A stretch of DNA of 64,000 bases from Arthrobacter woluwensis. Its GTDB lineage: Bacteria; Actinomycetota; Actinomycetes; Actinomycetales; Micrococcaceae. The position numbers and the translations under genes were made by a program. This document shows positions 39,248 through 47,926 of this stretch, in pieces. The DNA lies in NCBI RefSeq assembly GCF_030816155.1, contig NZ_JAUSXR010000001.1, positions 868,001 to 932,000 on the forward strand, read 5' to 3'. The notes under the pieces were generated by a model. That model ran no database searches. It saw only the letters and a program-made list of their open reading frames with translations, and was not told the origin of the DNA. How positions within the stretch are numbered: the first letter of the stretch is position 1; each line of letters starts with the position of its first letter.

Positions 39248-39333
39248 CCGCGGATCAGGCCTTCCCGCACGCACCTCACCCTCGTAAGCTCGCAAGGGGC
39301 GCCCACCCCGCGGGCACCGCCGAAAGGACCATC

Positions 39334-40548
39334 ATGTACGGCCTCATCAAGGACCAGCTCGCCACGGAGCTCGACGACCTCCGCGCCGCCGGCCTCTTCA
39401 AGGAAGAGCGCAACATCACCTCGGCGCAGTCCAACCGGATCACCGCCGGCCCGCTCGGCCAGCCCACCCGCGAGGTGCTCAACTTCTGCGCGAACAACTA
39501 CCTGGGCCTCGCGGATCACCCGGAGATCATCGCGGCGGCCAAGGACGCCATGGACAGTCACGGCTTCGGCATGGCGAGTGTCCGCTTCATCTGCGGCACC
39601 CAGGATCTCCACCTGGAACTCGAGCGCCAGGTCTCCCGGTTCCTCGGCACCGAGGACACGATCCTGTTCTCGAGCTGCTTCGACGCCAACGGCGGCGTGT
39701 TCGAATCCCTCTTCGGCCCGGAGGACGCCATCGTCTCCGACGCCCTGAACCACGCCTCGATCATCGACGGCATCCGCCTCTCCAAGGCCCGCCGCTTCCG
39801 CTACGCCAACCAGGACATGGCGGACCTGGAGGCCAAGCTCCGCGAGGCGACGTCGGACGCGCCCGGTCAGCCGGCCGCGCGCCGCGTGGTGGTCGTGACG
39901 GACGGTGTCTTCTCGATGGACGGCTACCTCGCCCCGCTCCGCGAGATCTGCGATCTGGCGGACAAGTACGGCGCGCTGGTCATGGTGGACGATTCGCACG
40001 CCGTCGGATTCATGGGTTCGACGGGCGCCGGCACCCCCGAGCACGCCGGCGTCAGCGACCGCGTGGACATCTACACCGGCACCTTCGGCAAGGCGCTCGG
40101 CGGCGCGTCGGGTGGCTACGTCTCCGGCCGCTCCGAGATCGTCGCGATGCTGCGCCAGAAGGCCCGCCCGTACCTGTTCTCCAACTCGCTCGCCCCCGCC
40201 ATCGTCGCCGCGACGCTCAAGGCGCTGGAACTCGTGCGGGATTCCGGGGAGCTCCGCGAGAAGCTCTTCGAGAACGCCGCCCTGTTCCGCCGTCGTATGC
40301 AGGAGGAGGGCTTCGAGCTGCTCGACGGCGAGCACGCGATCATCCCCGTCATGTTCCACGACGCCGTCCTCGCCGCGAAGGTCGCCTCGGCGATGCTGGA
40401 GCACGGCGTGTTCGTGACCGCGTTCAGCTTCCCCGTGGTGCCCCGCGGCGCGGCCCGCATCCGCGTGCAGCTCTCCGCACGGCACAGTGCCGAAGACGTC
40501 GAAGCGTGTGTTCAGGCGTTCGTGGCGGCACGGGCCGAGGCTTCCTGA
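39334..40548 (+). CDS. kbl: Glycine C-acetyltransferase (2-amino-3-ketobutyrate CoA ligase)
   Basis: A 404-residue PLP enzyme of the alpha-oxoamine synthase family. It splits 2-amino-3-oxobutyrate with CoA into glycine and acetyl-CoA, completing threonine breakdown begun by Tdh. Motifs: [15 protein letters not shown], the [15 protein letters not shown] region, [12 protein letters not shown], and the PLP-binding lysine in [14 protein letters not shown] (Lys 253). The ATG at 39334 is preceded by GAAAGGA. The 143-base gap after tdh holds a hairpin, so the two genes may be partly uncoupled. Confidence 0.95.
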   Translation: MYGLIKDQLATELDDLRAAGLFKEERNITSAQSNRITAGPLGQPTREVLNFCANNYLGLADHPEIIAAAKDAMDSHGFGMASVRFICGTQDLHLELERQVSRFLGTEDTILFSSCFDANGGVFESLFGPEDAIVSDALNHASIIDGIRLSKARRFRYANQDMADLEAKLREATSDAPGQPAARRVVVVTDGVFSMDGYLAPLREICDLADKYGALVMVDDSHAVGFMGSTGAGTPEHAGVSDRVDIYTGTFGKALGGASGGYVSGRSEIVAMLRQKARPYLFSNSLAPAIVAATLKALELVRDSGELREKLFENAALFRRRMQEEGFELLDGEHAIIPVMFHDAVLAAKVASAMLEHGVFVTAFSFPVVPRGAARIRVQLSARHSAEDVEACVQAFVAARAEAS

Positions 40549-40562
40549 CCCGCGCCTCTTCC

Positions 40563-40627
40563 ATCGACTGTCCCCAATGGCTCCCCAGCCTCGTCCCTCG
40601 GCCGGGGAGCCGTTGGGGACAGTCGAT
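40563..40627. terminator. 24-bp hairpin after kbl
   Basis: Arms ATCGACTGTCCCCAA-t-GGCTCCCC and complement, with one mismatch and a 17-base loop. It lies 14 bases after the kbl stop and is followed by cgttaaa. Confidence 0.8.
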
Positions 40628-40717
40628 CGTTAAAGGGGCTGGGACTGGTCCGGGATACCGGACACGGGTGAGGGCGAGTCCGGGACGGGGCGGGCGCGTC
40701 CCGGAAGAATGGGAACC

Positions 40718-41923
40718 ATGAGCCTCCTGATCACCAACATCGCCGAACTCATGACCCAGGATGGCGAGCACCGGGTCCTCAAGGACGCGGCCGTCGTCGT
40801 CGAGGGTGAGCGCATCGCCTGGATCGGCCAGGCCGCCGACGCCCCGGCCACGGACGAGGTGTACGACGCCGAGGGCCGCGCGCTGCTGCCGGGCTGGGTG
40901 GATTCGCACACGCACCTCGTGTTCGCCGGGGACCGCACCGCCGAGTTCGAGGCGCGCATGGCGGGAGAGAGCTACAGCGCGGGCGGCATCGGCGTCACCA
41001 TGAACGCCACGCGAGCCGCCTCCGATGAGGAACTTCTCGAACTCGCCCGGGCGCGCCGTGCCGAGGCCCTGCGCGGCGGCACCACGTATCTCGAGGCCAA
41101 GACCGGGTATGGGCTGAGCACCGAGCACGAGGAGGCGCTGGCCCGCGTGACCGCGCAGGTGGCCGATGAAGTCACGTTCCTCGGAGCGCATCTCGTCCCG
41201 AAGGGCGCCGAGCCGGACGCCTATGTGGAGGAAGTGGTCGGGCCGATGCTCACCGCCGTCGCGCCGCACGCCCGCTGGGCCGATGTGTTCTGTGAGCGCG
41301 GGGCGTTCGACGAGGCCCAGTCCCGTCGTGTGCTCGAGGCCTGCGCCGCCGCCGGCCTGGGACTGCGCGTGCACGGCAACCAGCTCGGCCTGGGCGCCGG
41401 CGTGCGCCTCGCCGTCGAGCTCGGCGCCGCGAGCGTCGACCATGTGAACTACCTCGAAGACTCTGACGTCGCGGCACTTGCGGACAGCTGGGCGGCCTAC
41501 GACGGCGGTCGCGGCCCCCGTGGGACGGTCGCCACGTGCCTGCCCGCCTGCGATCTGTCGACGCGGGAGCCCCTCGCCCCGGGCCGCCGGCTGCTGGACG
41601 CGGGCGTCCAGGTGGCGATCGCCTCGAACCTGAATCCCGGCACGAGCTACACGAGCGCCATGAACTATTGCGTGACCACCGCGGTGCTGCAGATGGGTCT
41701 CAGCGTCCACGAAGCCGTGCGCGCCGCGACGTTCGGTGGCGCCCTGGCCCTGCGCCGCGAGGTGGGCGAGGACGTCGACGGGCGTCGTGCGGTCGGGTCG
41801 ATCGCCGTCGGGCACCGCGCCGATCTGCACCTCCTGAACGCTCCGAGCGCGACGCACCTGGCCTACCGTCCGGGCATGCCGCTCACCCACGCCGTCTGGC
41901 AGGCGGGCGTTCGGGTCGTCTGA
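40718..41923 (+). CDS. hutI: Imidazolonepropionase
   Basis: A 401-residue metal-dependent amidohydrolase that opens 4-imidazolone-5-propionate to N-formimino-glutamate, the third step of histidine breakdown. Motifs: the metal site WVDSHTHLVFAGDR (about residue 65), the substrate-side KTGYGLSTEHE, the middle histidine in LRVHGNQLG, and VDHVNYLEDSD, then AIASNLNPGTSYTSAMNY, a hutI hallmark. I chose ATG 40718 over the one at 40709, three codons upstream. Other hut genes are not in the window, so it stands alone here. Confidence 0.92.
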   Translation: MSLLITNIAELMTQDGEHRVLKDAAVVVEGERIAWIGQAADAPATDEVYDAEGRALLPGWVDSHTHLVFAGDRTAEFEARMAGESYSAGGIGVTMNATRAASDEELLELARARRAEALRGGTTYLEAKTGYGLSTEHEEALARVTAQVADEVTFLGAHLVPKGAEPDAYVEEVVGPMLTAVAPHARWADVFCERGAFDEAQSRRVLEACAAAGLGLRVHGNQLGLGAGVRLAVELGAASVDHVNYLEDSDVAALADSWAAYDGGRGPRGTVATCLPACDLSTREPLAPGRRLLDAGVQVAIASNLNPGTSYTSAMNYCVTTAVLQMGLSVHEAVRAATFGGALALRREVGEDVDGRRAVGSIAVGHRADLHLLNAPSATHLAYRPGMPLTHAVWQAGVRVV

Positions 41924-41936
41924 GCCCGCATCGCCT

Positions 41937-41998
41937 CCGCGAGAGAACAGGTGACGCCCCTAAAACCGAGTTTTAGGGGCGTCATCTGTTACTTCGCG
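41937..41998. repeat. Palindromic repeat, family shared with 27049-27111
   Basis: Core arms 41946-41965 and 41971-41990 pair with one mismatch around ccgag, and CCGCGA/CGCG flanks extend the symmetry. It lies between the convergent hutI and GH101 genes and can serve as a two-way terminator. The right arm matches that of the 27-kb copy in 21 of 23 bases. Confidence 0.8.
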
Positions 41999-42017
41999 TG
42001 CAGGGGGCGGAGGCGGC

Positions 42018-45000
42018 TCAGCAGGTGAAGCGGGCGTCCGCCCAGTCACCCCAGTCGTCGCCGCCGTCGTCTCCGTTGGTCAGGGCCTTCAGCTCGACGC
42101 GTGAGGCGCCCGTGACGTCGACCTTGACGGGAACCGCCGCGTCCGGGGCGCTGAGGACCGCGCTGCGGAACTTCTCCGCGCCGTCCACCAGGACCACGAA
42201 CACGACGGAGCCCTGCAGGCCCTTGCCGAGCTTCTTGTCGTCCACTCCCACGAGGGCGGTGAAGGCCGTGCACTTCTTCTGCACGTCGAGCACCACGGAC
42301 GAGTCCGCGTGGACGCCGATGCCCTTGGCGTACCGGGTGCCGTCCAGCGTCAGGGCCGGGCCGTCGCCGGGGTTCTCCTCGCCGTTGGCAGTGTCCCGCT
42401 CGGCCGGTCCCCAGCCGTTCTCCTCACTGACCCACGGGAGGTCCGAGGCGTAGACGGTGCCGGAGAGCTCGGCAGCGGGGGCGTCGTGCCGCTGATCGGA
42501 GCAGCTGAAACGGGCGCCACCCCAGTCCGCGTGGTCATTGCCGTTGCCGTCCGCGGTGGGATCCGCCACGAGTTCGACGTACTGGGCGCCCGTGAGGTCC
42601 ACATCCAGCTTCGCCGTGGCCGAGTCGGGCCGCATCACCGGACTGACGGCCTTGACCTTGCCGTCCGCCACGACACTGAAGACCACCGAACCGCGGGTCT
42701 TCTGCACATCGTCGATCCCTATGTCTGCCGTGAAGCGGGTGCAGTAGCCGCCGAGGAAGTACTTCACCGTGGACGGTGCGTGCGCGCCGAGCCCCTTCGG
42801 GTAGACGACGCCGTTGAGCGTGATCGGCGTGCCGTCTCCGGCGCCCTGCTCACCGTTGGACTGATCCTTCTCCACGGGACCCCAGCCATTGCTGGAACTG
42901 ACCCAGTCATGATCGCTCGCGTACACGTCCTGCTGCGGCGGTTTGGGCAGCGTCTTGACCGCGACGGCGGCGCTCGCCGTCCGTGGCCCCTGCGGATCCG
43001 CGGTGGTCCGGTAGGTCCCCTTGACGCCGATCGAATAGCTCCCGTCCGCGCCGGCCGGCGCGGTGACGGCCCAGGTGGTCGTGAACTTCGCGCCGGCGGC
43101 GAGGGTGGCCGTCGTCGCAGGGGTCTTCGCCTCGGCGGTCCAGCCCTCGGGGAGCTGGAGGCTGACGGCCACGTCGCTCACGGGAGCGGGTTCGTTGTTC
43201 TCCAGCACCGTGGTGAACTCGGTGGCCTTGCCCTGCTGGATCACGTCGGCGCCGAGCGTGCCGGACACCGTGGCGCACGCGGGCACCGCCGAGGCTGGCC
43301 CGAGGTCCTCCAGCAGGAAGTCGTCCAGGACGAAGTCCGCGCCGTCCGAGGAACCCGTGCGGCTCAGACCGGTGAAGTACCGACCGCAGTTGCCGGCGGT
43401 GAACTCCTGGGCGAAGCGGGTGGTCTTGGTCTGGGCGGGGAGTGGCTTGCTCTCGACCGTGACCGGCGCCTTCGCTTCGTACCCCCAGACCCAGCTGTAC
43501 TGATCGGCCAGGGAGTTCTGGTAGTCGAAGGACACCCGGTAGCTGTGGCCGGGGGTGAGCTTCACGGTGGAGTCGGAGGTCCGGTAGACCAGGCCGTCAT
43601 TCTCCTCGTGCGCCACCAGGGAGAAGTTCCCGTTCAGGGTCTTGTCCACGGTGTTCCGGTACCAGCCCTGCTGGGTGAAGGGCGCGTTCCGGATGCTCAG
43701 GTGGGTGCGCGGATCGGTCGTGCCGCCGGCGTCGCCCTTCACGAAGGGCCACCAGCCCTGGTCGACGTTCTCGAAGTCTTCCTTGAGCACGGCGGCGGCT
43801 TGCGTCGACCCAGTCTGGGCCGGGGCAGTTTTCACCGCCCGGAAGTCGTCCACCCTGACTTTCGCGTCGCCGTCGCCCGCGGAGATCCGGACCGTGGGCC
43901 GGCCGCCCTGCGGCAGGTCCACCAGGACGCGGATGCGCTGGAAGAACGTGCCGTTCTTCTCATCGCCCGCCACGTAGTTGCGGGCGGTGGAGCGGTCGAG
44001 GGCGTACTCCTGGGGCTTGCCCTGACCTGTGTCGACGGTGAGGCGGGTGTCCCGGGTCTTGCCGGGTTCGATCTCCGCCCAGGCGCTCACGGAATAGGTC
44101 CCAGGCTCGAGCTGTCCGAGCTTCTGGGAGACGGAGGAAGCACCGGAGCCGAGCTCGGCGTACCGGCGGCCCTTGGCGTCCCGGACCTGCTGAACGGAAC
44201 CCTGCGGGTTCCAGGCGGCGAGGCCTGAGCCGTTGAAGCCGGGGTCCTGGAATGGCGTTCCGGAGCCGAACTGCGCCGTGGCGGGCAGCAGCGACGCCTT
44301 GCCGCGCGGCACGAGCACGTAGGGCTGCCCGGCTTCGGCGGTGAGGGTGACCTGGCCGTCCACCACGGGCACGGTGGTGACGAGCGTCCGTCCGTTGTCG
44401 CCGAGCTTGTAGACGCTCAGCTCGCGGGCGTTCGCGAAGCCCTTGCCGAGCGCCCAGGTGCTGGAGCCGCCCGCGGCGCTGTAGTGGTACAGCTTGTCGG
44501 CCTTGCCGTTGTCCTTGGAGGACCAGGGCAGCAGGTAGTCGCGGCCCTTCAGCACGGTGACGCCGTCCGCCGTGATCGTGCGGTCATCGGCCGTGGAGCC
44601 GGTGACGGTGACGCCTTCGCTGAGGTCGACGCTCTCGGGGGTCCACCGCATGATCTCGTGGTGCTGCAGGAATTTGGTGGGCAGATTGGATTCCCACACG
44701 TTCTTGGTGAACGCGTTGTAGTCGTTCTGGCCGGTCCAGCCCTCGAATTCGACAATGTGGCTGCCGCCGAGACGGACGTCCGGATTCCAGACGTCGGCCT
44801 GGCTGTTGTTCACGAAGCGCAGGATCTGGGAGTTGATGCCCTTGTTGTCCGTGCCGCCGTACTTCTCATCGTTGGCCCAGTGGGACCAGGTGTTGTTGCG
44901 GTTGAGGGAGTAGGCCCATTCGGACCCCACGCGGAACCCGTTCTTCACGAGTTCGTCCTGGATCTTCTGAGCGACCCAGCCGTAGGAGTAGTAGACGTCC

Positions 45001-46436
45001 ACGTACACGAAGTCGAGGTTCTTGTCCGTGGCGTCGCGGAGCTCCTTGATGCGGGTGGCGAGCTTGCCGGTGTTGATGTCCGCGCGCTGATTGATGCCAT
45101 AGGACTGGTCGAGCCAGTTCCAGCCCTTGCTCTTGTCGGCATTGAGCAGGTCCTCGCTGAAGGACTTGGCCTCGGGGTAGATCTCGGTGGCGTTGACGTG
45201 AACACCGATCCTGGCGTTCCACCGGGCACTTTCCGAGGCGAGGGTGTTGAGGTCTTTCAGCCCGCCGGCCCGCTCGTTGAAGTTGTTCCCGTAGTCCGTG
45301 TTGGCGGAGTCGTGGCCCTCGGAGGTGTAGCCCTTCAGCATGGCGACCTGGCCCAGGCCGTCGGTGGCGAGGGAGATGCGCTTGACGTCGTCGAGGGTGC
45401 GCAGGAACGGGTGCGTGGCCTGGGAGGCGAAGTTGAAGGGGATGTGCGTGATGACGTTGTCCGCGGTCTGACCGCCCTTGTTCGGGCGGACGGCGATGGA
45501 GCGCAGCGCGATCGCGGCGTCCTGCCAGTCGACCTGGCGGTCCGCGTTGGCGTCCGCGGTGATCGCCACCTTGGCCCACGGGAGCTCTTCGGTGGTGCTC
45601 GAGCCGACGGCGCGGTAGAGCCATGCGCCGCTCGCGATCGAGGCCTCGCGGCCACCGTCCGGCGCCGCGGTGACCTGGCTGAAGAAGCGGCTGCCGTCGA
45701 GGTTGGCGGGCCCGGAGGACGCGTCATAGAGCGAGTTGCTTTCGACGGCGGCGGCCAGTTTCGCCGTTCCCGCGAGAGCGTAGGCGGAGCCCTTGGGCTT
45801 GGCGTCGACGGGCGTGGTGGGCGTGACGGGGGTGAAGGTGTCGCCGGTGGCGTTGCGGTTGGTCGAGAGACGTGTGGTGGCGAGCTGCGCCCCGGGTTCC
45901 GCCGAGGATACGGTGACGAGCTTGAGACCCGGGATCTCGACGGTGGACACCCTGTTCTCCGCTGTGTCCCGGATGGCCGTGATGCGGAACGTGACAGCGT
46001 TGCCCTGGAGGGCAAGAGACGCATCCAGCGCGACGCCGGGCAGCCCCGGCACGGTGAGCGTGTAGGTCATGGTGGTGTCGTCGGTCTTGCGCGAGGTGAC
46101 CGTGACGCTCTGCTCCGTGCCGTTGATCTTCAGTGTGCTGAGCGGCTGCCGCGTGCCGGCGAGGGTGCCGCCGCCGTCGCGGTCCAGATAGCTGATGACC
46201 TGGGGGAACGTGGTGGACACCACCGCCGCCAGCTTCCCGGTGACCAGGACCTCCTGGTCATTGCCTGGGGTGGGCGGCTTGGTCTTGGCGGACGGGGCGA
46301 CAATCGGCTGCGCGGGGGCGGACGACGGCGCGTCGCCCCAGGCGGGTAGGCTCCCGGCCAGCCCGGTGAGGGGGAGTGCCAGTGCCCCTGCCATACACCA
46401 GGCCATGCCCCGCCGCGTGGGTCTGTGAATCCTCAA
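42018..46436 (-). CDS. GH101 endo-alpha-N-acetylgalactosaminidase, secreted
   Basis: A 1472-residue extracellular glycosidase. GH101 enzymes release the core-1 disaccharide Gal-beta1,3-GalNAc from Ser/Thr of mucin-type glycoproteins. The order is: signal peptide (RRGMAWCMAGALALPLTGLAG, to about 40), N-terminal beta-sandwich, the catalytic barrel with DFVYVDVYYSYGW (candidate nucleophile Asp 480) and GSEWAYSLN (candidate acid/base Glu about 506), beta and carbohydrate-binding domains (about 780-1060), a NEW3-type Ig-like domain (VSLQLPEGWTAEA), and two C-terminal NPCBM galactose-binding repeats, each opening with VYASD-W and ending in ARFxC. A TTG at 46436 is taken as the start because GAGAGGAG sits 6 bases upstream. 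There is no LPXTG anchor, so the enzyme is released. It is divergent from the galactosamine operon. Confidence 0.9.
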   Translation of the reverse strand: MRIHRPTRRGMAWCMAGALALPLTGLAGSLPAWGDAPSSAPAQPIVAPSAKTKPPTPGNDQEVLVTGKLAAVVSTTFPQVISYLDRDGGGTLAGTRQPLSTLKINGTEQSVTVTSRKTDDTTMTYTLTVPGLPGVALDASLALQGNAVTFRITAIRDTAENRVSTVEIPGLKLVTVSSAEPGAQLATTRLSTNRNATGDTFTPVTPTTPVDAKPKGSAYALAGTAKLAAAVESNSLYDASSGPANLDGSRFFSQVTAAPDGGREASIASGAWLYRAVGSSTTEELPWAKVAITADANADRQVDWQDAAIALRSIAVRPNKGGQTADNVITHIPFNFASQATHPFLRTLDDVKRISLATDGLGQVAMLKGYTSEGHDSANTDYGNNFNERAGGLKDLNTLASESARWNARIGVHVNATEIYPEAKSFSEDLLNADKSKGWNWLDQSYGINQRADINTGKLATRIKELRDATDKNLDFVYVDVYYSYGWVAQKIQDELVKNGFRVGSEWAYSLNRNNTWSHWANDEKYGGTDNKGINSQILRFVNNSQADVWNPDVRLGGSHIVEFEGWTGQNDYNAFTKNVWESNLPTKFLQHHEIMRWTPESVDLSEGVTVTGSTADDRTITADGVTVLKGRDYLLPWSSKDNGKADKLYHYSAAGGSSTWALGKGFANARELSVYKLGDNGRTLVTTVPVVDGQVTLTAEAGQPYVLVPRGKASLLPATAQFGSGTPFQDPGFNGSGLAAWNPQGSVQQVRDAKGRRYAELGSGASSVSQKLGQLEPGTYSVSAWAEIEPGKTRDTRLTVDTGQGKPQEYALDRSTARNYVAGDEKNGTFFQRIRVLVDLPQGGRPTVRISAGDGDAKVRVDDFRAVKTAPAQTGSTQAAAVLKEDFENVDQGWWPFVKGDAGGTTDPRTHLSIRNAPFTQQGWYRNTVDKTLNGNFSLVAHEENDGLVYRTSDSTVKLTPGHSYRVSFDYQNSLADQYSWVWGYEAKAPVTVESKPLPAQTKTTRFAQEFTAGNCGRYFTGLSRTGSSDGADFVLDDFLLEDLGPASAVPACATVSGTLGADVIQQGKATEFTTVLENNEPAPVSDVAVSLQLPEGWTAEAKTPATTATLAAGAKFTTTWAVTAPAGADGSYSIGVKGTYRTTADPQGPRTASAAVAVKTLPKPPQQDVYASDHDWVSSSNGWGPVEKDQSNGEQGAGDGTPITLNGVVYPKGLGAHAPSTVKYFLGGYCTRFTADIGIDDVQKTRGSVVFSVVADGKVKAVSPVMRPDSATAKLDVDLTGAQYVELVADPTADGNGNDHADWGGARFSCSDQRHDAPAAELSGTVYASDLPWVSEENGWGPAERDTANGEENPGDGPALTLDGTRYAKGIGVHADSSVVLDVQKKCTAFTALVGVDDKKLGKGLQGSVVFVVLVDGAEKFRSAVLSAPDAAVPVKVDVTGASRVELKALTNGDDGGDDWGDWADARFTC

Positions 46437-46498
46437 GGGATGCTCCTCTCTGAGCGAAAAAGTGCGGTAATGGTAACTATTGTTCAATGTGCGGCAGA

Positions 46499-46515
46499 TC
46501 ACAAGGGGTTTGTGA
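46499..46515. promoter_or_regulatory. Operator candidate before the GH101 gene
   Basis: TCACAA-ggggt-TTGTGA, a perfect 6-bp inverted repeat, 63-79 bases upstream of the GH101 start. It would suit a regulator of the divergent locus. Confidence 0.4.
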
Positions 46516-46724
46516 CATGTTCTGATCGATATGCACACGGGATGCTTAACTTCGCGCACCCCTCGGCGGGCCGCTTGCAGAGTGATCATCGGCGTCGCGA
46601 AGGACTCCCTCGCCGCCGGGCGCCACTCGCGCCTCTCCTCCGGGGAGGTGAGGGCGTGCGCGTCGAGCACCCTCCCGCCGCGCGGATCCGCGGGATCGGG
46701 CCCGAAATTCCGTGACCAGGGGAT

Positions 46725-46754
46725 GAAACGTTATGCGCGTTCTGTGGACGTTTC
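46725..46754. promoter_or_regulatory. Inverted repeat before the aga-type operon
   Basis: GAAACGT (46725-46731) and ACGTTTC (46748-46754), two turns of helix apart. It lies upstream of a possible promoter for the SIS gene and is a candidate site for the DeoR regulator at the operon end. Confidence 0.4.
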
Positions 46755-46787
46755 CGTGTCGATGCAGTAGCGTAAAACTGATTGATT

Positions 46788-46847
46788 GAACCCCGGTCCA
46801 CGCATGTTTGATCATGGGTGGGGTGATTACCACTCATGCCGGGGTTC
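46788..46847 (+). promoter_or_regulatory. Structured leader of the galactosamine operon
   Basis: An outer stem GAACCCCGG/CCGGGGTTC encloses an inner stem ATGGGTGG/CCACTCAT (one G-U pair), 49 bases before the SIS gene start. The nested fold could act as a leader element. No known riboswitch consensus is recognised. Confidence 0.45.
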
Positions 46848-46895
46848 GTCCCGACCGACGATCACCACAGAGACACCACAGAGAAGGAGTCAACG

Positions 46896-47810
46896 ATGAC
46901 GGAGCCCGTGCTCGGCGCCTACATGGACGAGGAACTCAGCTCGCAGCCCCAGGTCTGGGCGCAGGCGCAGGCGCAGAGCCGGGAGGAAGGACTGCTGCCG
47001 GCCAAGGGCCAGAAGATCGCCGTCATCGGCTGCGGCACCTCCTGGTTCATGGCGCAGAGTTACGCCACCGCTCGCGAAGCGGCAGGCCACGGTGTCACGG
47101 ACGCCTTCGCAGCGTCGGAGGCGTTCCTGAACAGCAACAGCCCGGAGCGCGGCTATGACGCCGTCGTCGCCATCACCCGCTCCGGCACCACCACCGAGGT
47201 GCTGGAAGTCCTGGCGCAGCTCAAGGGCAAGGTCCGGACGATCGCGCTCATCGGCGACATCAACTCGCCGATCGTGGACCTCGCCGACGTCGTCATCGGC
47301 CTTCCGTACGCGGATGAACAGTCCGTGGTGCAGACCCGCTTCGCCACCACCGCCCTCGTCTACCTGCTGACGAGCCTGGGGGAGAGCTTCGACGTGGCGA
47401 TCGAGCAGGCGAAGGACGCCGTGGGCGCGCCGGTGTCCCAGGAACTCCTGGACGCCGAGCAGTTCACGTTCCTCGGCCGCGGCTGGACCGTGGGTCTGGC
47501 ACATGAGGCCGGCCTGAAGATGCGCGAGGCCGTGCAGGGCTGGACCGAGTCCTACCCGGCCATGGAGTACCGCCACGGCCCGATCTCCATCGCGGCTCCG
47601 AACCGCGTCACTTGGCTCTTCGGCGAGGAGCCGGAAGGCCTGTCCGCCGACGTCGCCAAGACCGGCGCGCTGTACATCACCTCGGGCCTGCACCCCCTCG
47701 CCGATCTGGCCCGGGTGCATCGCGTGACGCTGGAACGCGCCCGCGTCCGCGGCCTGAACCCGGACCTGCCGCGCAACCTCACGCGCTCGGTCATCCTCGA
47801 CGAGGCCTGA
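46896..47810 (+). CDS. SIS-domain protein, AgaS-like
   Basis: A 304-residue sugar-phosphate-binding protein with two SIS domains: IAVIGCGTSWFMAQSYATAREAAG and AITRSGTTTEVLEVLAQL in the first, FLGRGWTVGLAHEAGLKMREAV and SYPAMEYRHGPIS in the second. This resembles AgaS, the galactosamine-6-phosphate deaminase/isomerase that makes tagatose-6-phosphate, and also the isomerase half of GlmS. There is no glutaminase domain, so ammonia release rather than synthesis is likely. The ATG at 46896 has AGAAGGAG upstream. It begins the operon of ROK kinase, PfkB kinase, aldolase and DeoR, which fits galactosamine catabolism. Confidence 0.83.
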   Translation: MTEPVLGAYMDEELSSQPQVWAQAQAQSREEGLLPAKGQKIAVIGCGTSWFMAQSYATAREAAGHGVTDAFAASEAFLNSNSPERGYDAVVAITRSGTTTEVLEVLAQLKGKVRTIALIGDINSPIVDLADVVIGLPYADEQSVVQTRFATTALVYLLTSLGESFDVAIEQAKDAVGAPVSQELLDAEQFTFLGRGWTVGLAHEAGLKMREAVQGWTESYPAMEYRHGPISIAAPNRVTWLFGEEPEGLSADVAKTGALYITSGLHPLADLARVHRVTLERARVRGLNPDLPRNLTRSVILDEA

Positions 47811-47819
47811 GGCCTGAAC

Positions 47820-47855
47820 CCCACGGCCCGTGCGCCCCGGTGCGCGGGCCGTGGG
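47820..47855 (+). terminator. Hairpin between the SIS and ROK genes
   Basis: Perfect 11-bp stem CCCACGGCCCG/CGGGCCGTGGG with a 14-base loop, 10 bases after the SIS stop. There is no T-tract, so it may only reduce downstream expression or protect the upstream message. Confidence 0.55.
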
Positions 47856-47926
47856 ACGGCGCCCTCCACGGGCCGCCACGCACCATCAGCAGGACAGTAC
47901 GGTCGGAAGACGGACGGGCAGGAAGC

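Noticed and set aside
46437..46670. 78-residue N-terminal extension of the GH101 protein
   Set aside because: The extension is not signal-peptide-like, while the TTG at 46436 has a strong ribosome binding site and leads straight into a signal peptide.
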